64,000 nt of DNA from Folioceros fuciformis (taxonomy: Eukaryota; Anthocerotophyta; Anthocerotopsida; Anthocerotales). The position numbers and the translations under genes were made by a program. The DNA lies in assembly GCA_049999805.1 (NCBI GenBank), contig JBNGIO010006281.1, forward strand, positions 108,687 through 172,686. Direction: 5' to 3'. Shown here one piece after another: positions 54,502 through 64,000 of the stretch. Each line of letters starts with the position of its first letter. Position 1 is the stretch's first letter. The notes under the pieces were generated by a model, which was given only the letters and a program-made list of their open reading frames with translations, made no database searches and was not told the origin of the DNA.

Positions 54502-55359
54502 GTGCACAAGTGCACTCCATAAAATAGATAGTATATAATTTAAGTGCAAATGGGTTAAAAAATCTAAAACAATAGTAAAAAAATTCAAAAAAAATCCCTT
54601 GTTTTAGTCACCGGCGCACAGTTGGGCACGCTATGGCTTGACGGTTTTATAGGTTTTTTTCCCATTTTTATTATTTATTATTTATTTGTTATGTATAAAA
54701 AGTTCATTTTGATCGTTTTTAACCCTTTCTTGCATAGGGTTGTAGTGAGACTTTACTAGTACTCATCTTTCTTTTGATGATCTAAACCTTGAGTAAGTAG
54801 TGATGATTTTAAGCATGTTTTGCATCTTTGGATGTTTAAAGGCCTTTTACAATAAACGCTATTTGAAAAAATTCTTCAACAAGGCCTTGCCAGCAAACGA
54901 ACCTGAAGAGCTAAATCCGATAGCAACCTAACCAGAGACAACCCTACATTATTGTCTCTAGGACTGAAATGCCAGAATCTACATGATTTGAAGGATAAGA
55001 GTTTTTGCTAGATAGGTTGCATGCCTGTAAGTAGGAGGGTGCACACTTGTGTGTGTCTTGGTATGGTAGTTTGTTAGTGAAACAGATGATTTGGAAATCA
55101 TGTTTGAAGTGGACCTTATATCGATGTCAAGTACAAATGTGTAAATTTATTTGCATAGTAATAGCCATTGGCCTTCTTAAACCCTCGACCTACAGTAGAG
55201 TAGAGAGCATTTTTGGAGCGTGGTGTGATGCCATATGACTAGAGCAAAAGGCAAAAGAAGGATTTGAGGACATACCCGACTTATTTGAGATAATGTTAAT
55301 GGTAAGTAAGAGTTATACTAACTTCAAATGGGCATTTCTTTTGCTTGGTCACATTGGAC

Positions 55360-55500
55360 ATGTTGGATTGATGTGAGTAAACGTGGTTTGATTGATATAA
55401 GTGCAAGTGGTTCAATTGATGTAAGTGAACGTGGTTTTATTAATGTAAGTAAAAGTGGTTTGATTGACTTAAGTGAATGTGGTCCTATTGATGTACTCCA
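55360..55500. repeat. 30-bp minisatellite
   Basis: About five units of the pattern 'GATTGATGTAAGTGAACGTG-GT', 30 bp apart. Because 30 is a multiple of three one plus-strand frame stays open as a 10-residue repeat (LIDVSERGFI-like). Confidence 0.88.
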
Positions 55501-55502
55501 AC

Positions 55503-56070
55503 GATGGTACTACATGTTGGAGTAAATAGGTAAAGAGTTTTTTCCAAACAAAGTGCAAGGATGTGAATGACTATGGAACTATATGTTGAAGTAAATGGGT
55601 AATTAAAAGAAGTTTTTCCAAGAAAAATGCAAGCTTGCATTTTACATGGTCATGAAGTTGCATGATCATTGACATCCTTAAGTAACAACTTTACTTAATT
55701 CCGATTAGTATGTGAATGCATATGGCTGTAGCACGATGGGCATGCACTATATGTTGGATAGGTGGGGATTAAGCTAGTGGAGAAAAGTGAAAGCATGTGA
55801 ATGACAAACCATGAAACTACATGTTGGAGTAAATAGGTAAAGAAGTTTTTCCGAGCAAAGTGCAAGGATGTGAATGACCATGGAACTATATGTTGAAGTA
55901 AATGGGTAATTAAAAGAGGTTTCTTCAAGAAAAGTGCAAGGGTGTGAATGACCATGGAACTACATGTTAGAGTAAATGTATAAAGAGGTTTCTTGAAGAA
56001 AAGTGTACGGATGTGAATGACTCCTTATAGAACTACATGTTGCACTTAATGAGTAAAGAGGTTGCTTTGG
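55503..56070. repeat. About 70-bp degenerate minisatellite
   Basis: Units containing GTGCAAGGATGTGAATGACC and AACTACATGTTGGAGTAAAT recur near 55553, 55860, 55934 and 56001, with 68-74 bp spacing in the last three, and decayed copies between. Confidence 0.8.
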
Positions 56071-57077
56071 CTACTATTAGACGCACACACTTAGTTTATG
56101 ACAAGTGAGAGCTTGTTGCATAGGGAATGTAAAGGAGATGGGTCTCCTATTTGTTGAGAATTATTAGGTGTAACTTGGAGCATTGTAGGAATTCAAGAAG
56201 CTATGGTGAATCTCCTTCCAAACATCTTTCTTCACTTTGAAGTAAATCATATGGGAGCAATCAACATTTCTCAACTTGAAGCTAGCACTATGCTTTTGGT
56301 TATCATACTAATGGTGCTATAAATTAAATGAAGTAGTAAAACTATCTCATTCTCTGACTCAAACTAAAAGTATTACATGCTAAGCTGCCCTTTTAAGAAT
56401 CTCGATATGATACTATTCGGAAGACTTTCAAGGAGCCATATGCATAGATCAACTTAACCATTGTCATATACAAGCATAACTATCTATAATCTTAATTATA
56501 AAAATATAAATAATTATTTTTAATGAGTTATTATTTTTTGATACCTACTTAATGCATTGCTCTATGGTTCATTGTTTCTAGAACTAGGTTAGTATAGTTA
56601 GATTAAAAAGTTGGCTTCTATAACCAATTGCATGTACATAGTACCATACAAAGTGTAGTTGACAATCAAAAAAAAATATAGAGCCATGAATACTGACCAG
56701 CTCGCTTAAGGTTACAAAGGCTTGTGGGAGCCAATTAAGCTAAAGTTCTTTCCATGATATCTACTTCTCATCAAATGGTAAGTGAGTTCATGGCCTCAAC
56801 AAAGGGATTCATTATCTAAACTTAGTTTTGCAAAAATACATAGTGTTCTGATGAGTTGATAATATTGGTGTGCTTTCAATTTTTTATTTTTGCTTTTGAC
56901 AAATTTGCTTGACAATACATCTGCATCCACAAGAATGTTAAGGACTAGATATTTTATGAAGTGAAATTCCATAGGAGTGTGTTTGATTAGCCATGCACTT
57001 TAGAGTGTTCAAGCAAAGGAGAACAAACACTTAGCCTTTTGTGAGCTAAAGGACAATTATTTAGTATTTTGTCAGCA

Positions 57078-58445
57078 ATGGGGTTAAAACATCTACCACC
57101 ACCATTTCCTGCATCAAGACGTACTCCATCTTTAGACTCATCGCCATCCTTCCATAGTTGTTCATCAACTATTTCACCTAGCAATACCCCAGGACCTTCC
57201 ATATCAGGATCCACCCGATACATGAACTTTCCACAGTATTATATTAATAGCCCAACACGAAGTTCTGTATTCTCATCTCATGAATACGATGATTGCAAAG
57301 TGCCAGTTTCTGATAAAATCACACCTTGCTCGACTGCACCCTCATCTCCAGTTGCAGGGAGAACAAGCCTTTCTAGAGGATCATCCCCTCACAATGTTGC
57401 AGGTGAACCTTCATTGATGTGCTTGGTAACAATTATGAATTCCAGAATAGCTTAGACTTGCCTTGATTGTTGTTCAACTAATGTTCTAGTGTCTTTTGTT
57501 CAGGCTATCCTCATAAGACAAGTGGGAAAGTTCAAGGTGCTCGTCCAAATGGGCCTCGTGTTTCAAGAAGCTTTCGACCAAGCTATAAATGGGAAACTTT
57601 GCATGAAAACTCTACATTGGAAGTTAAATCAATCAGAACAGAGGATGAACATGAAGGTCAAGGGGAGCTTTCAAAAGCACTAGTATACTGGTCTTGGATT
57701 ATTGGCTCTTCAATTATCTCCCTCACTATTTTTACATGCATCATTTTATGGATAGTTTGTAGACCTCATGCTCCTCGACTCTCCTTAAAAGTAAGCACAT
57801 CTCCACTTACATAAGATTAGCTAAAATGCTTGTTTAGCTTAAGAATGAATAGATCCTTTTAGTAAACTTACTTACTGTTGTTCAGGAGTTTGAAATAAGT
57901 AAGCTTGAGGAGCGTCAATCTTTTGATGAAGGAGGAGTTCCCACAACACTTGTAAACTTAGATGCAAAGGCTATTTTCAATATTTACAATCCTTCAAAGT
58001 ATTTTGAAATATATTTTGGTATTAGTCCAGTTATTCTTTCATATTCAAAAGTACCCATAGGCAATGGACAGGTACACATCAATTTTAGTCTTAAAATAAG
58101 AAATAATACATGTGTAAAATATGTATTCATGAAGTCAACATCTCTTTCATGTGATCTTTTTGACAGATTTATGCTTACAAAGAAAGCAAACAAAATGGAA
58201 GAAATATCAAGCTATCTATTGGAAGTGAAAATACTCCCATATATGGAGCTGCACCTGGGTTTGATTATCTTAGAGCTAATAATTCATACATTCCTTTATA
58301 TCTCTCTACTTCTTTAAATAGCCATGCTGACATTATTTGGCATTTGATGAAAGCTCACTTTAACAATAAGTATGATTGTGAGATTATGGTTCACGCTCAC
58401 AATTTAAAATTCTTAAGAAGCTCATGCACTATAAGAAATAATTAA
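57078..58445 (+). CDS. LEA_2 / companion-of-cellulose-synthase (CC)-like membrane protein, four exons
   Basis: Exons: 57078-57402, 57504-57790, 57886-58071, 58167-58445; all phases agree, giving 358 residues (family members are about 340). The N-terminal half is cytosolic-type, Ser/Pro-rich and basic, with the words YYINSPTRSS, STAPSSPVAGRTS and SRSFRPSYKW. These parallel the YYVQSPSRDS / SPMGSPP signatures of Arabidopsis At1g45688 (CC1) and At5g42860 (CC2), whose cytosolic tails bind microtubules and whose membrane form accompanies cellulose synthase. One transmembrane segment WSWIIGSSIISLTIFTCIIL lies at about 172-195. The C-terminal half is an extracellular LEA_2-like domain (FNIYNPSKYFEIYFGISPV, NTPIYGAAP, ending CTIRNN). 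Gene composition is A+T-rich like its surroundings, unlike the genes at 11-38 kb. Assignment to CC rather than another LEA_2 branch is moderate; it lies alone in a repeat-rich region. Confidence 0.8.
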
Positions 58446-59228
58446 AAATATATTAAATAAAATACTTATAAATAAAACATGTTATAATTTATAAATAGGA
58501 TGAAAAAAAATCTTTATAATATAAAGAACTTAACGTGCTCCTTGGTGCTATATGGAGAGTAGTATGCTAACATTTTTTTAGCAGTTCAAATATTCTCACA
58601 AAGACTCATAAAATATTTAATAGACATTTTAGTCAACAAAGGTTAACATATTTGGTAGGTAGTGAGAGTAGACTTGGACTGTACCATTGCTTTGTTTAAG
58701 ATCAAGTTTACATACAAGGTTCTCATGATCTCCACTTATATAAAAGTTAAACTTATTCTTTACATTGATGGTATATTTAAATGAATTAAATATGCACAAT
58801 TGATTGGATAATGTCCTTCTTAGGTACCCCTTGCAACATGAATTGAAAAGCCTCTAGTTCAAACTACTTATTAAGTTTACATAGAGTGGTGCATACTAAG
58901 TTTACCTACTTTCCTTAACAAATCTTAGCTCATTTGTATGAAGCACGAAAAGAGAAAAGCATGTTTGGATTGGTCTCTTGTTTAGCCACCAAGCTAAAAC
59001 ACAACACATCTGTGGTGTATTATAGAGGACAAGAGGGGGCTACCCTAATTTGTTTGAAATAATAACCACAATGTTATCTATGGTGAATAGGACAAACTAG
59101 CAGCACTGCAAAACACAATCCCACTGACAAACATGCAGCCCATATCTAGCCTCATCCAAAAAAAATCTTACTACAACTTCTTTCTCACATAATGTGATTT
59201 CACAATAGTTGCTCTTAAGCCTGTGAAA

Positions 59229-59250
59229 ACCCTAAACCCTAAACCCTAAA
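59229..59250. repeat. Interstitial telomere repeat (CCCTAAA)3
   Basis: Three perfect consecutive CCCTAAA units, the Arabidopsis-type plant telomere repeat, far from any chromosome end as far as this window shows. Confidence 0.9.
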
Positions 59251-60204
59251 ACCAACATTGTTTACCCACCACCCGTCATTGAACATCATAAAATCATAAA
59301 CATGAGGCAAAGAGATTGTGTTTTCTTTGTCATGCCATACCTCAGGGCTTTATTTGTCCCCTTTTTTAATGATTTTTCCAAAGGTGTCTACCTCCATAAG
59401 CTTTTAAGATTCTTGGAGTCCGCCCCTTTAGACATAGCATCAAACATGAAAAAGTAGTAAAACCTACTAAACAAAATCCTAAAATCTTTCTGAGTTAAGC
59501 TTCAAATTCATTTGTATTGCACACTTTCGAATGCCAACAATGTTCTTAACACTATCATCCAACACACTTACATTTCAAGCATGCTACCTCTTCTTCTGCT
59601 TCGATTAGCCATCACCTTGTCAGTTGGAGCACCCTATTATATTTTGAGTGACCATGCAAGTTTAGGGGATAGCATCTAATAGCCTAGGATAAGCTTGCGG
59701 TCTCTGCTTTTGGGATTAGGTTTAGCTCTTGGGGACTCATTTAAGTTTGTAGCACCCATTTTGGAAGACCCCTTACGTACCGGGTACTTTATGCTTTAAT
59801 GTAGATAAGAAATGCACCAAATGCATACAAGAACTCAAGAATCATTACATAAAAACGCTGAATCCAAATCTTACATTGCTGTCAATAATAGCAAAACTCA
59901 TTCCCCGGCAGCAACAAAAAAACAAGCGGGAGGGTCTTAGGATAGAAAATGAGGTGGCTTGCACTTGCCTATTTCAAACCCCCTCTATTACTATCATAGT
60001 AATAGATTTGCCCATCTGGGTTGTCTATGATTCTTCTAGATCCTTAGTAACTTACTCCAGGCTTGCCTTCATACAATTGATCCTTGCTTTCAGAGTGTTG
60101 ATTGCTGCTACCAAAGCCTATGCAGCTGTCTACACAACACCTAGTAACAATAACAGACCGTGAACCATGTCCTTCATCCTATTCGCATTGTCACTCCAAC
60201 ACTA

Positions 60205-60327
60205 GAGCCTCCTCTAGCACCAAGGTCTCCACTAAGGCAATTGTGTGGGGTCTAGGAACTTTTATGAGCCTCCTCTAGCACCAAGGTCTCCACTAAGGCA
60301 ATTGTGTGGGGTCTAGGAACTTTTATG
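60205..60327. repeat. 61-bp perfect tandem duplication abutting gap
   Basis: GAGCCTCCTCTAGCACCAAG opens units at 60205 and 60266; the second unit runs to the first N. The copies appear identical. Confidence 0.93.
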
Positions 60328-60427
60328 NNNNNNNNNNNNNNNNNNNNNNNNNNNNNNNNNNNNNNNNNNNNNNNNNNNNNNNNNNNNNNNNNNNNNNNNN
60401 NNNNNNNNNNNNNNNNNNNNNNNNNNN
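60328..60427. other. Assembly gap (100 N)
   Basis: Exactly 100 N directly at the end of a tandem duplication, so probably a repeat array that could not be closed. Confidence 0.98.
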
Positions 60428-61760
60428 ATCTTATTGTGCCCCCTAGCTCCCTTGCCTAGCCCTCACCCTCCTAGCCTCCATGCTAAGATCGTAGGCCCTC
60501 TAGATGTGTAACCCTTCCACCTACCTCGCAATGCCTGCCCTATAGTAACCCAGCTGCTTGCACTAGTAGCCCCATGCAACCCTTCCAACCCTCACCCGCA
60601 AAGTATAGGCCTAGTAGCCCTTACACCTTCTACAACACTCACACTCTTGCCGCTACCTTGGGCTTGTAGCTCTTGCAGTGGGCGTAGCTTGTGCTATTTT
60701 AGCAGCTCATTGCTTATTGCTCTGTGTTCATAAATCATCTTATCCGCAGCTACCTCAACTAGCAACTGTTGTAGTGTGCACCTCCCTCAACCTATAGGCC
60801 TTATAGCTCTCGTAGGGCGTTGCGCGCAGCCTATCCTATTCCTGCAACCTGACCTTGCAACTCTTATATTGTGCAACCAACCTCGCAACACTTATATTGT
60901 GCAACCCAACCTCGCAACTCCTATAGCTTGTAGCTTTTTCATTAATACCACCAAAGTGTCTGATGTGGTGCATTTGGTTAGTCTTTGACCTAAAAGCCAA
61001 AAATCACATAGGCTTGGTCCAAGCCCAAACTACAGAGGTACCTATCACTTGCGTCCATAGTGCTTCACTCAATCTTGGAGGTAGAGGCCAAGCCCCCAAG
61101 CCAGGCTATGGGGCTCATTGCTGCCTTAGTGTTGGGCCCCTTTTGACTCCATGGTGAAGTGGCCTGTATGGGTAGGACTTATGTTGAACATCAACAAAAA
61201 GGATCAAATCTAGAATATTCATAAAGATAAGAAGGAAGCCCCTTTGGTATGCCATACCAGCTCCTTTTACGTTTCACCGTTTACTATCCATCAAGTTGTT
61301 TCATACAAGAGTCTCTAGTTCACCCTTTTTCACCTCGGCATCTATTCTCATTGCTCTCATTGTGATCTGATGTCGCTTGCACCCATGAGCCGACCGGAGC
61401 TTCTGTAGATCACGGCCTTCGAATGTATCTACACTGATCCTGGGCATAACATTTTTTCCGAGAAAACCTGAAAGGAACGCGGTGCACCGCATCGGTCGAC
61501 AGCTCCTCTAGGCCTTTCTAATTTCCCTTATGATTCTTATAGGAAAGGTACACTCTGGTCACGCCCCATTGAGCGCATGCAGAAGGAATTGAGAGAAAAA
61601 GGGAACGACAAAATTGAATTTTTTGAGGAAAGAACGAGACGCGACTGGAGCCATGGTCCGTCTTCGCCATCTCCGGACTCCTACGCGGTCAGTCTTGAGC
61701 GGCTTGTGCGCATGACCATGCCAGGAAGCGTGGCATGACGGAGGCCAGTAAGGGCTGTCG
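60428..61760. other. C-rich low-complexity spacer with 30-bp repeat
   Basis: Pyrimidine-rich (CCT, TAGC, GCAACC words). At about 60840-60935 units of about 30 bp (AACCTCGCAACACTTATATT-like) repeat three times. No gene seen on either strand. Confidence 0.5.
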
Positions 61761-61835
61761 ACCAAGGGTTTAAGCATGAAGACTAGGGTTTAATCATGAA
61801 GACTAGGGTTTAAGCATCGAGACTAGGGTTTAAGA
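61761..61835. promoter_or_regulatory. Four telo-box-like motifs, 20-bp period
   Basis: AGGGTTTAA-type words occur at 61765, 61785, 61805 and 61825, each in a 20-bp unit of the form GACTAGGGTTTAAGCATGAA (first unit diverged). On the other strand they read TTAAACCCTAG, one base from the plant telo-box AAACCCTAA. They lie 130-200 bp before the SHH start codon, in promoter/5' UTR position. Confidence 0.7.
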
Positions 61836-61964
61836 CATATCTATAACCTCGAACGCTCGCTAGGTGGAGTTTCGAAACCTTCTCGGGTTGCAGTAGCCCT
61901 GCGTCGTGCGGGATTTGTGTGAAGCAGGCTACAGGCGCGCGCCGGATTGCAAACTTGTGCAAGG

Positions 61965-63550
61965 ATGGGGAGACCTCCAGGTGGTCCTGTTTTCAGGTTC
62001 ACGCAGAGAGAGGTAATTCCCTGGCATGTTGCATGTGTGAGATTTGTCCGGAAAGAAGCCTCGAAGAACGTCTTCTTTGTGTTGTTTGCGGCAGATTGAT
62101 GAGATGAAAAAGGCCCTGGTTGAATCTGGTGGCGCTACGCCCTCAACGGACGTTATAGCAAGCCTCCAACAGTCCTTCAAGTATGCCCTTATAATGCAGC
62201 ACGTTGTAAGCTTTGGGCGGAGTTTTCTCTCATCTTAGAGTTAGCTCAGTTGGCTCTCACGTTAGATTAAGCTCACATTTGGCATTTCTCAGTTTTTCCG
62301 ATGAGCGATTGGGGCATAAGGAGATCACGCACAAGCAGGTAACTTCTGTGTAGCACGAAAGGATGGGCTTCTGATCCTTTTTCCCGGGTGAATTCTTTTT
62401 GTGGACAAGTATGTTCTCAGCTAAAATCTCACTTTTCCTGTAGGTGTGGAATTGGTTTCAAAACAGAAGGCAGCAACAGAAAAACAAAATCTCAAAGATG
62501 TCCGAGAAATTGGGTCATGAACACACTCCTTCTCCAGGTCCTGGGAGACCACCAAAGAACCCTCATACCATCCCTGCAGGTAACTTCTTTTGTCATCCGG
62601 GCATATTTGACCTGGTTACGAAACGTTTGCTCATTGCATTTTTCGCTTACCAAGCACTGGCCATTCTATGGGGCTTCAGTGAGAAAGCCAGATGGACAAC
62701 CTATGGAGTTTGAAGCTAAATCTATCAGAGATGGTGCATGGTATGCTCACTTGGGGGGGAGCCGACTTTTGTGTTTCTGACGCTGAACAGTTCTTAATGT
62801 TGCCCATTCGTCTCACCAAGCTTGTTACTGAATCCAGGTATGACGTTTCGGAGTTCATCTCGCACAAGCTTTTAGAAACTGGTGAGCCGGTATGTTGGCG
62901 GCAATCCACTTGAATGAATCAGTTGGATCGAAGGTACAAGTTAAGCCAGAAAGCTTTGAGAAACTCCTTATCTCTGTCATCTGCAGGAGGTGAGAGTCAG
63001 GTACTCTGGATTTGAGGCCGAAGAAGATGAATGGGTTGATTTGAAAACATCGGTACGGCAGCGATCCCTACCTTGCGAAGCCACTGAGTGTGTAGCTGTC
63101 CTTCAAAACGACCTAGTCCTTTGTTTTCAGGTACGGGCTACCATGATGTTCACACAGGGAATCAGAGACAGTGAAAGGAGGCTGCAGGTGAAATCGTTCT
63201 CATCTGAACGTGCACATACCACTTTAAAATGTAGCAGGAGGGTCTAGACCAGGCTATGTACTTCGACGCTGATGTTTTGGAAGTCTCGAGAAGGAGGCAC
63301 GATGCTCGTGGCTGTCGGTGCAGGTTCTGGGTGCGTTATCGGCACGATCAGTCGGAGGTATGGAAATGTTGGATGCATCTGTCGAGATACTCTTGACAGA
63401 GTTGTATGATTTCGAGCTCATGGCCCTCCTCGCTGTTGACAGGAGATCGTCCCTCTGCGAAAGGTGTGCAGAAGACCGGAAACAGAACACAGGTTAAGTC
63501 AAGTGACGAGGAAAATTGTTCTACCTGATGGATCAGTCGCAGACAATTAA
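61965..63550 (+). CDS. SHH: SAWADEE-homeodomain homologue (SHH), nine exons
   Basis: Exons: 61965-62012, 62095-62180, 62293-62338, 62444-62579, 62680-62740, 62838-62889, 62987-63130, 63238-63357, 63443-63550; all phases agree, giving 266 residues, normal for the family. The start [16 protein letters not shown] is the plant SHH N-terminus. Residues about 10-75 form a divergent homeodomain whose recognition helix is [16 protein letters not shown] basic GRPPKNPH linker follows. Residues about 120-250 are the SAWADEE domain: [82 protein letters not shown], then [16 protein letters not shown]. This tandem-Tudor-like, zinc-containing fold reads H3K9 methylation. SHH1 recruits RNA polymerase IV for RNA-directed DNA methylation; SHH2 is the sister branch. 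I cannot tell SHH1 from SHH2 here. Confidence 0.93.
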
Positions 63551-63682
63551 TCGAGCCTTTCCCAGAGGGCCAATTAAACGCCAGAGTCTTGTTATAGCGT
63601 CAGCTCAAGTCTGGTTTCAGGACTCCGACATTCATACTTAATATTTGTTTAATTGTTTAGTCTTCCTATGTAGATGTACAAG

Positions 63683-63858
63683 TCATGATGCGGCCGAACC
63701 CTTTTCTCTTGAGATGACGCGGTCCATATTCACCACTCGCGTCTGCACCATGTGGAGCGTGTCGCTGAGTGACAGGATTCTCTTCCGGATGCTGCTTAGC
63801 CTACTGGTAGGCTGTGGTAGCAAAGGCATGGGCGTCATTTCCAACAGCTTGTCCAATT
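63683..63858 (-). CDS. Possible last exon of a small coiled-coil protein gene (partial)
   Basis: On the minus strand, after a possible acceptor ending GTGAAAAG, an open stretch of about 57 codons reads LDKLLEMTPMPLLPQPTSRL, then a heptad-like part (IRKRILSLSDTLHMVQTRVVNMDRVISRE) and a TGA at 63685-63683. The regular hydrophobic spacing suggests a helical protein of the small BLOC/BORC/SNAPIN-like kind, but I do not recognise the family. Upstream exons would lie to the right, beyond 63.9 kb or outside the window. The 3' end would converge on SHH, whose stop is about 130 bp away. Confidence 0.35.
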
Positions 63859-64000
63859 CTTTTCACAGAAACGCGTTACTATTAGTAACGTCATGAAAAA
63901 GTGAGGGTCATGAAAAAGGGAGGGAGTGTAAGGGCTGAAACGCGCAGCTTAGATCAGCAGCAAGCTGCCCTTACCACCGGTGAGCCGGTCGATGCTCGCA
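63859..64000. other. Right edge, unresolved
   Basis: Includes two copies of a GTCATGAAAAAG-type word (about 63889-63916). Possibly intron of the minus-strand gene above; nothing more can be said. Confidence 0.4.

Larger units (their letters stand above)
54502..57077. other. A+T-rich repeat region, no gene seen
   Basis: Low-complexity A+T-rich DNA with two minisatellites (listed separately). All longer frames are closed, and nothing resembles an exon of a known family. The last few hundred bases presumably hold the promoter and 5' UTR of the LEA_2 gene. Confidence 0.55.
58446..60327. other. A+T-rich spacer, no gene seen
   Basis: No exon chain recognised. Contains a telomere-type repeat (59229-59250) and, at its right end, a 61-bp duplication running into the gap. 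Confidence 0.55.

Noticed and set aside
3230-60935. CRISPR-like arrays among the short tandem repeats
   Set aside because: Units are contiguous without unique spacers and the genome is eukaryotic; they are minisatellites.

Overview
This is nuclear DNA from a green plant of the streptophyte line, most likely a land plant. The evidence is many short GT-AG introns, a chloroplast import GTPase (TOC34, twice), a SAWADEE-homeodomain protein of RNA-directed DNA methylation, a protein related to companions of cellulose synthase, plant-type OGG1, Ty1/copia retroelements primed from initiator Met-tRNA, and interstitial TTTAGGG-type telomere motifs. I cannot name the species. Introns had to be placed by hand; for the genes marked 'all phases agree' the exon phases and reading frames close from start to stop.

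Layout. (1) 1-11.2 kb is gene-poor: a microsatellite, a decayed LINE-like reverse-transcriptase element on the minus strand (about 1.69-4.25 kb), a (TAA)n tract, a 35-bp minisatellite with telomere-like words, then about 5.9 kb where I can support no gene. (2) 11.2-38 kb is a compact gene island of visibly balanced or high G+C: an At1g75140-like membrane protein (-), OGG1 (-), an F-box/kelch protein (+), a full-size ABCG/PDR transporter (-), a plastid LdpA-like iron-sulfur protein (+), a nitronate-monooxygenase-like flavoprotein (-), the WD40 ribosome-biogenesis protein PWP1 (+), a small LEA-like protein (-) and TOC34 copy A (-). Neighbours mostly alternate in strand, giving three short divergent intergenic regions and one convergent pair with stop codons only 63 bp apart. 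(3) 38-50.4 kb is A+T-rich and holds a defective copia element (about 40.2-46.3 kb) and a second, rearranged copia fragment on the other strand (46.4-48.7 kb). (4) 50.4-52.4 kb is TOC34 copy B (+), a head-to-head inverted duplicate of copy A with identical coding exon lengths. (5) 52.6-54.5 kb is an inverted-repeat block enclosing another fragment of the LINE-like family. (6) 54.5-61.9 kb is A+T-rich and repeat-laden but contains one intact four-exon LEA_2 gene of the CC1/CC2 type. (7) 62-63.6 kb carries the SHH gene, with four telo-box-like motifs at exact 20-bp spacing just upstream.

Functionally the genes are a mix of housekeeping and plastid or redox functions: DNA repair (OGG1), ribosome assembly (PWP1), plastid protein import (TOC34), plastid Fe-S protein (LdpA-like), flavin chemistry (NMO-like), transport (ABCG), cell wall or microtubule link (CC-like) and silencing (SHH). 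They do not form one operon-like pathway. The most unusual items are the ABCG transporter with degenerate catalytic motifs in both nucleotide-binding domains, the TOC34 inverted duplication around retroelements, the hairpin-dense leader of the copia element, and the telo-box array before SHH. Five runs of N (8817-8916, 34978-35077, 41590-41599, 44235-44353, 60328-60427) are assembly gaps.
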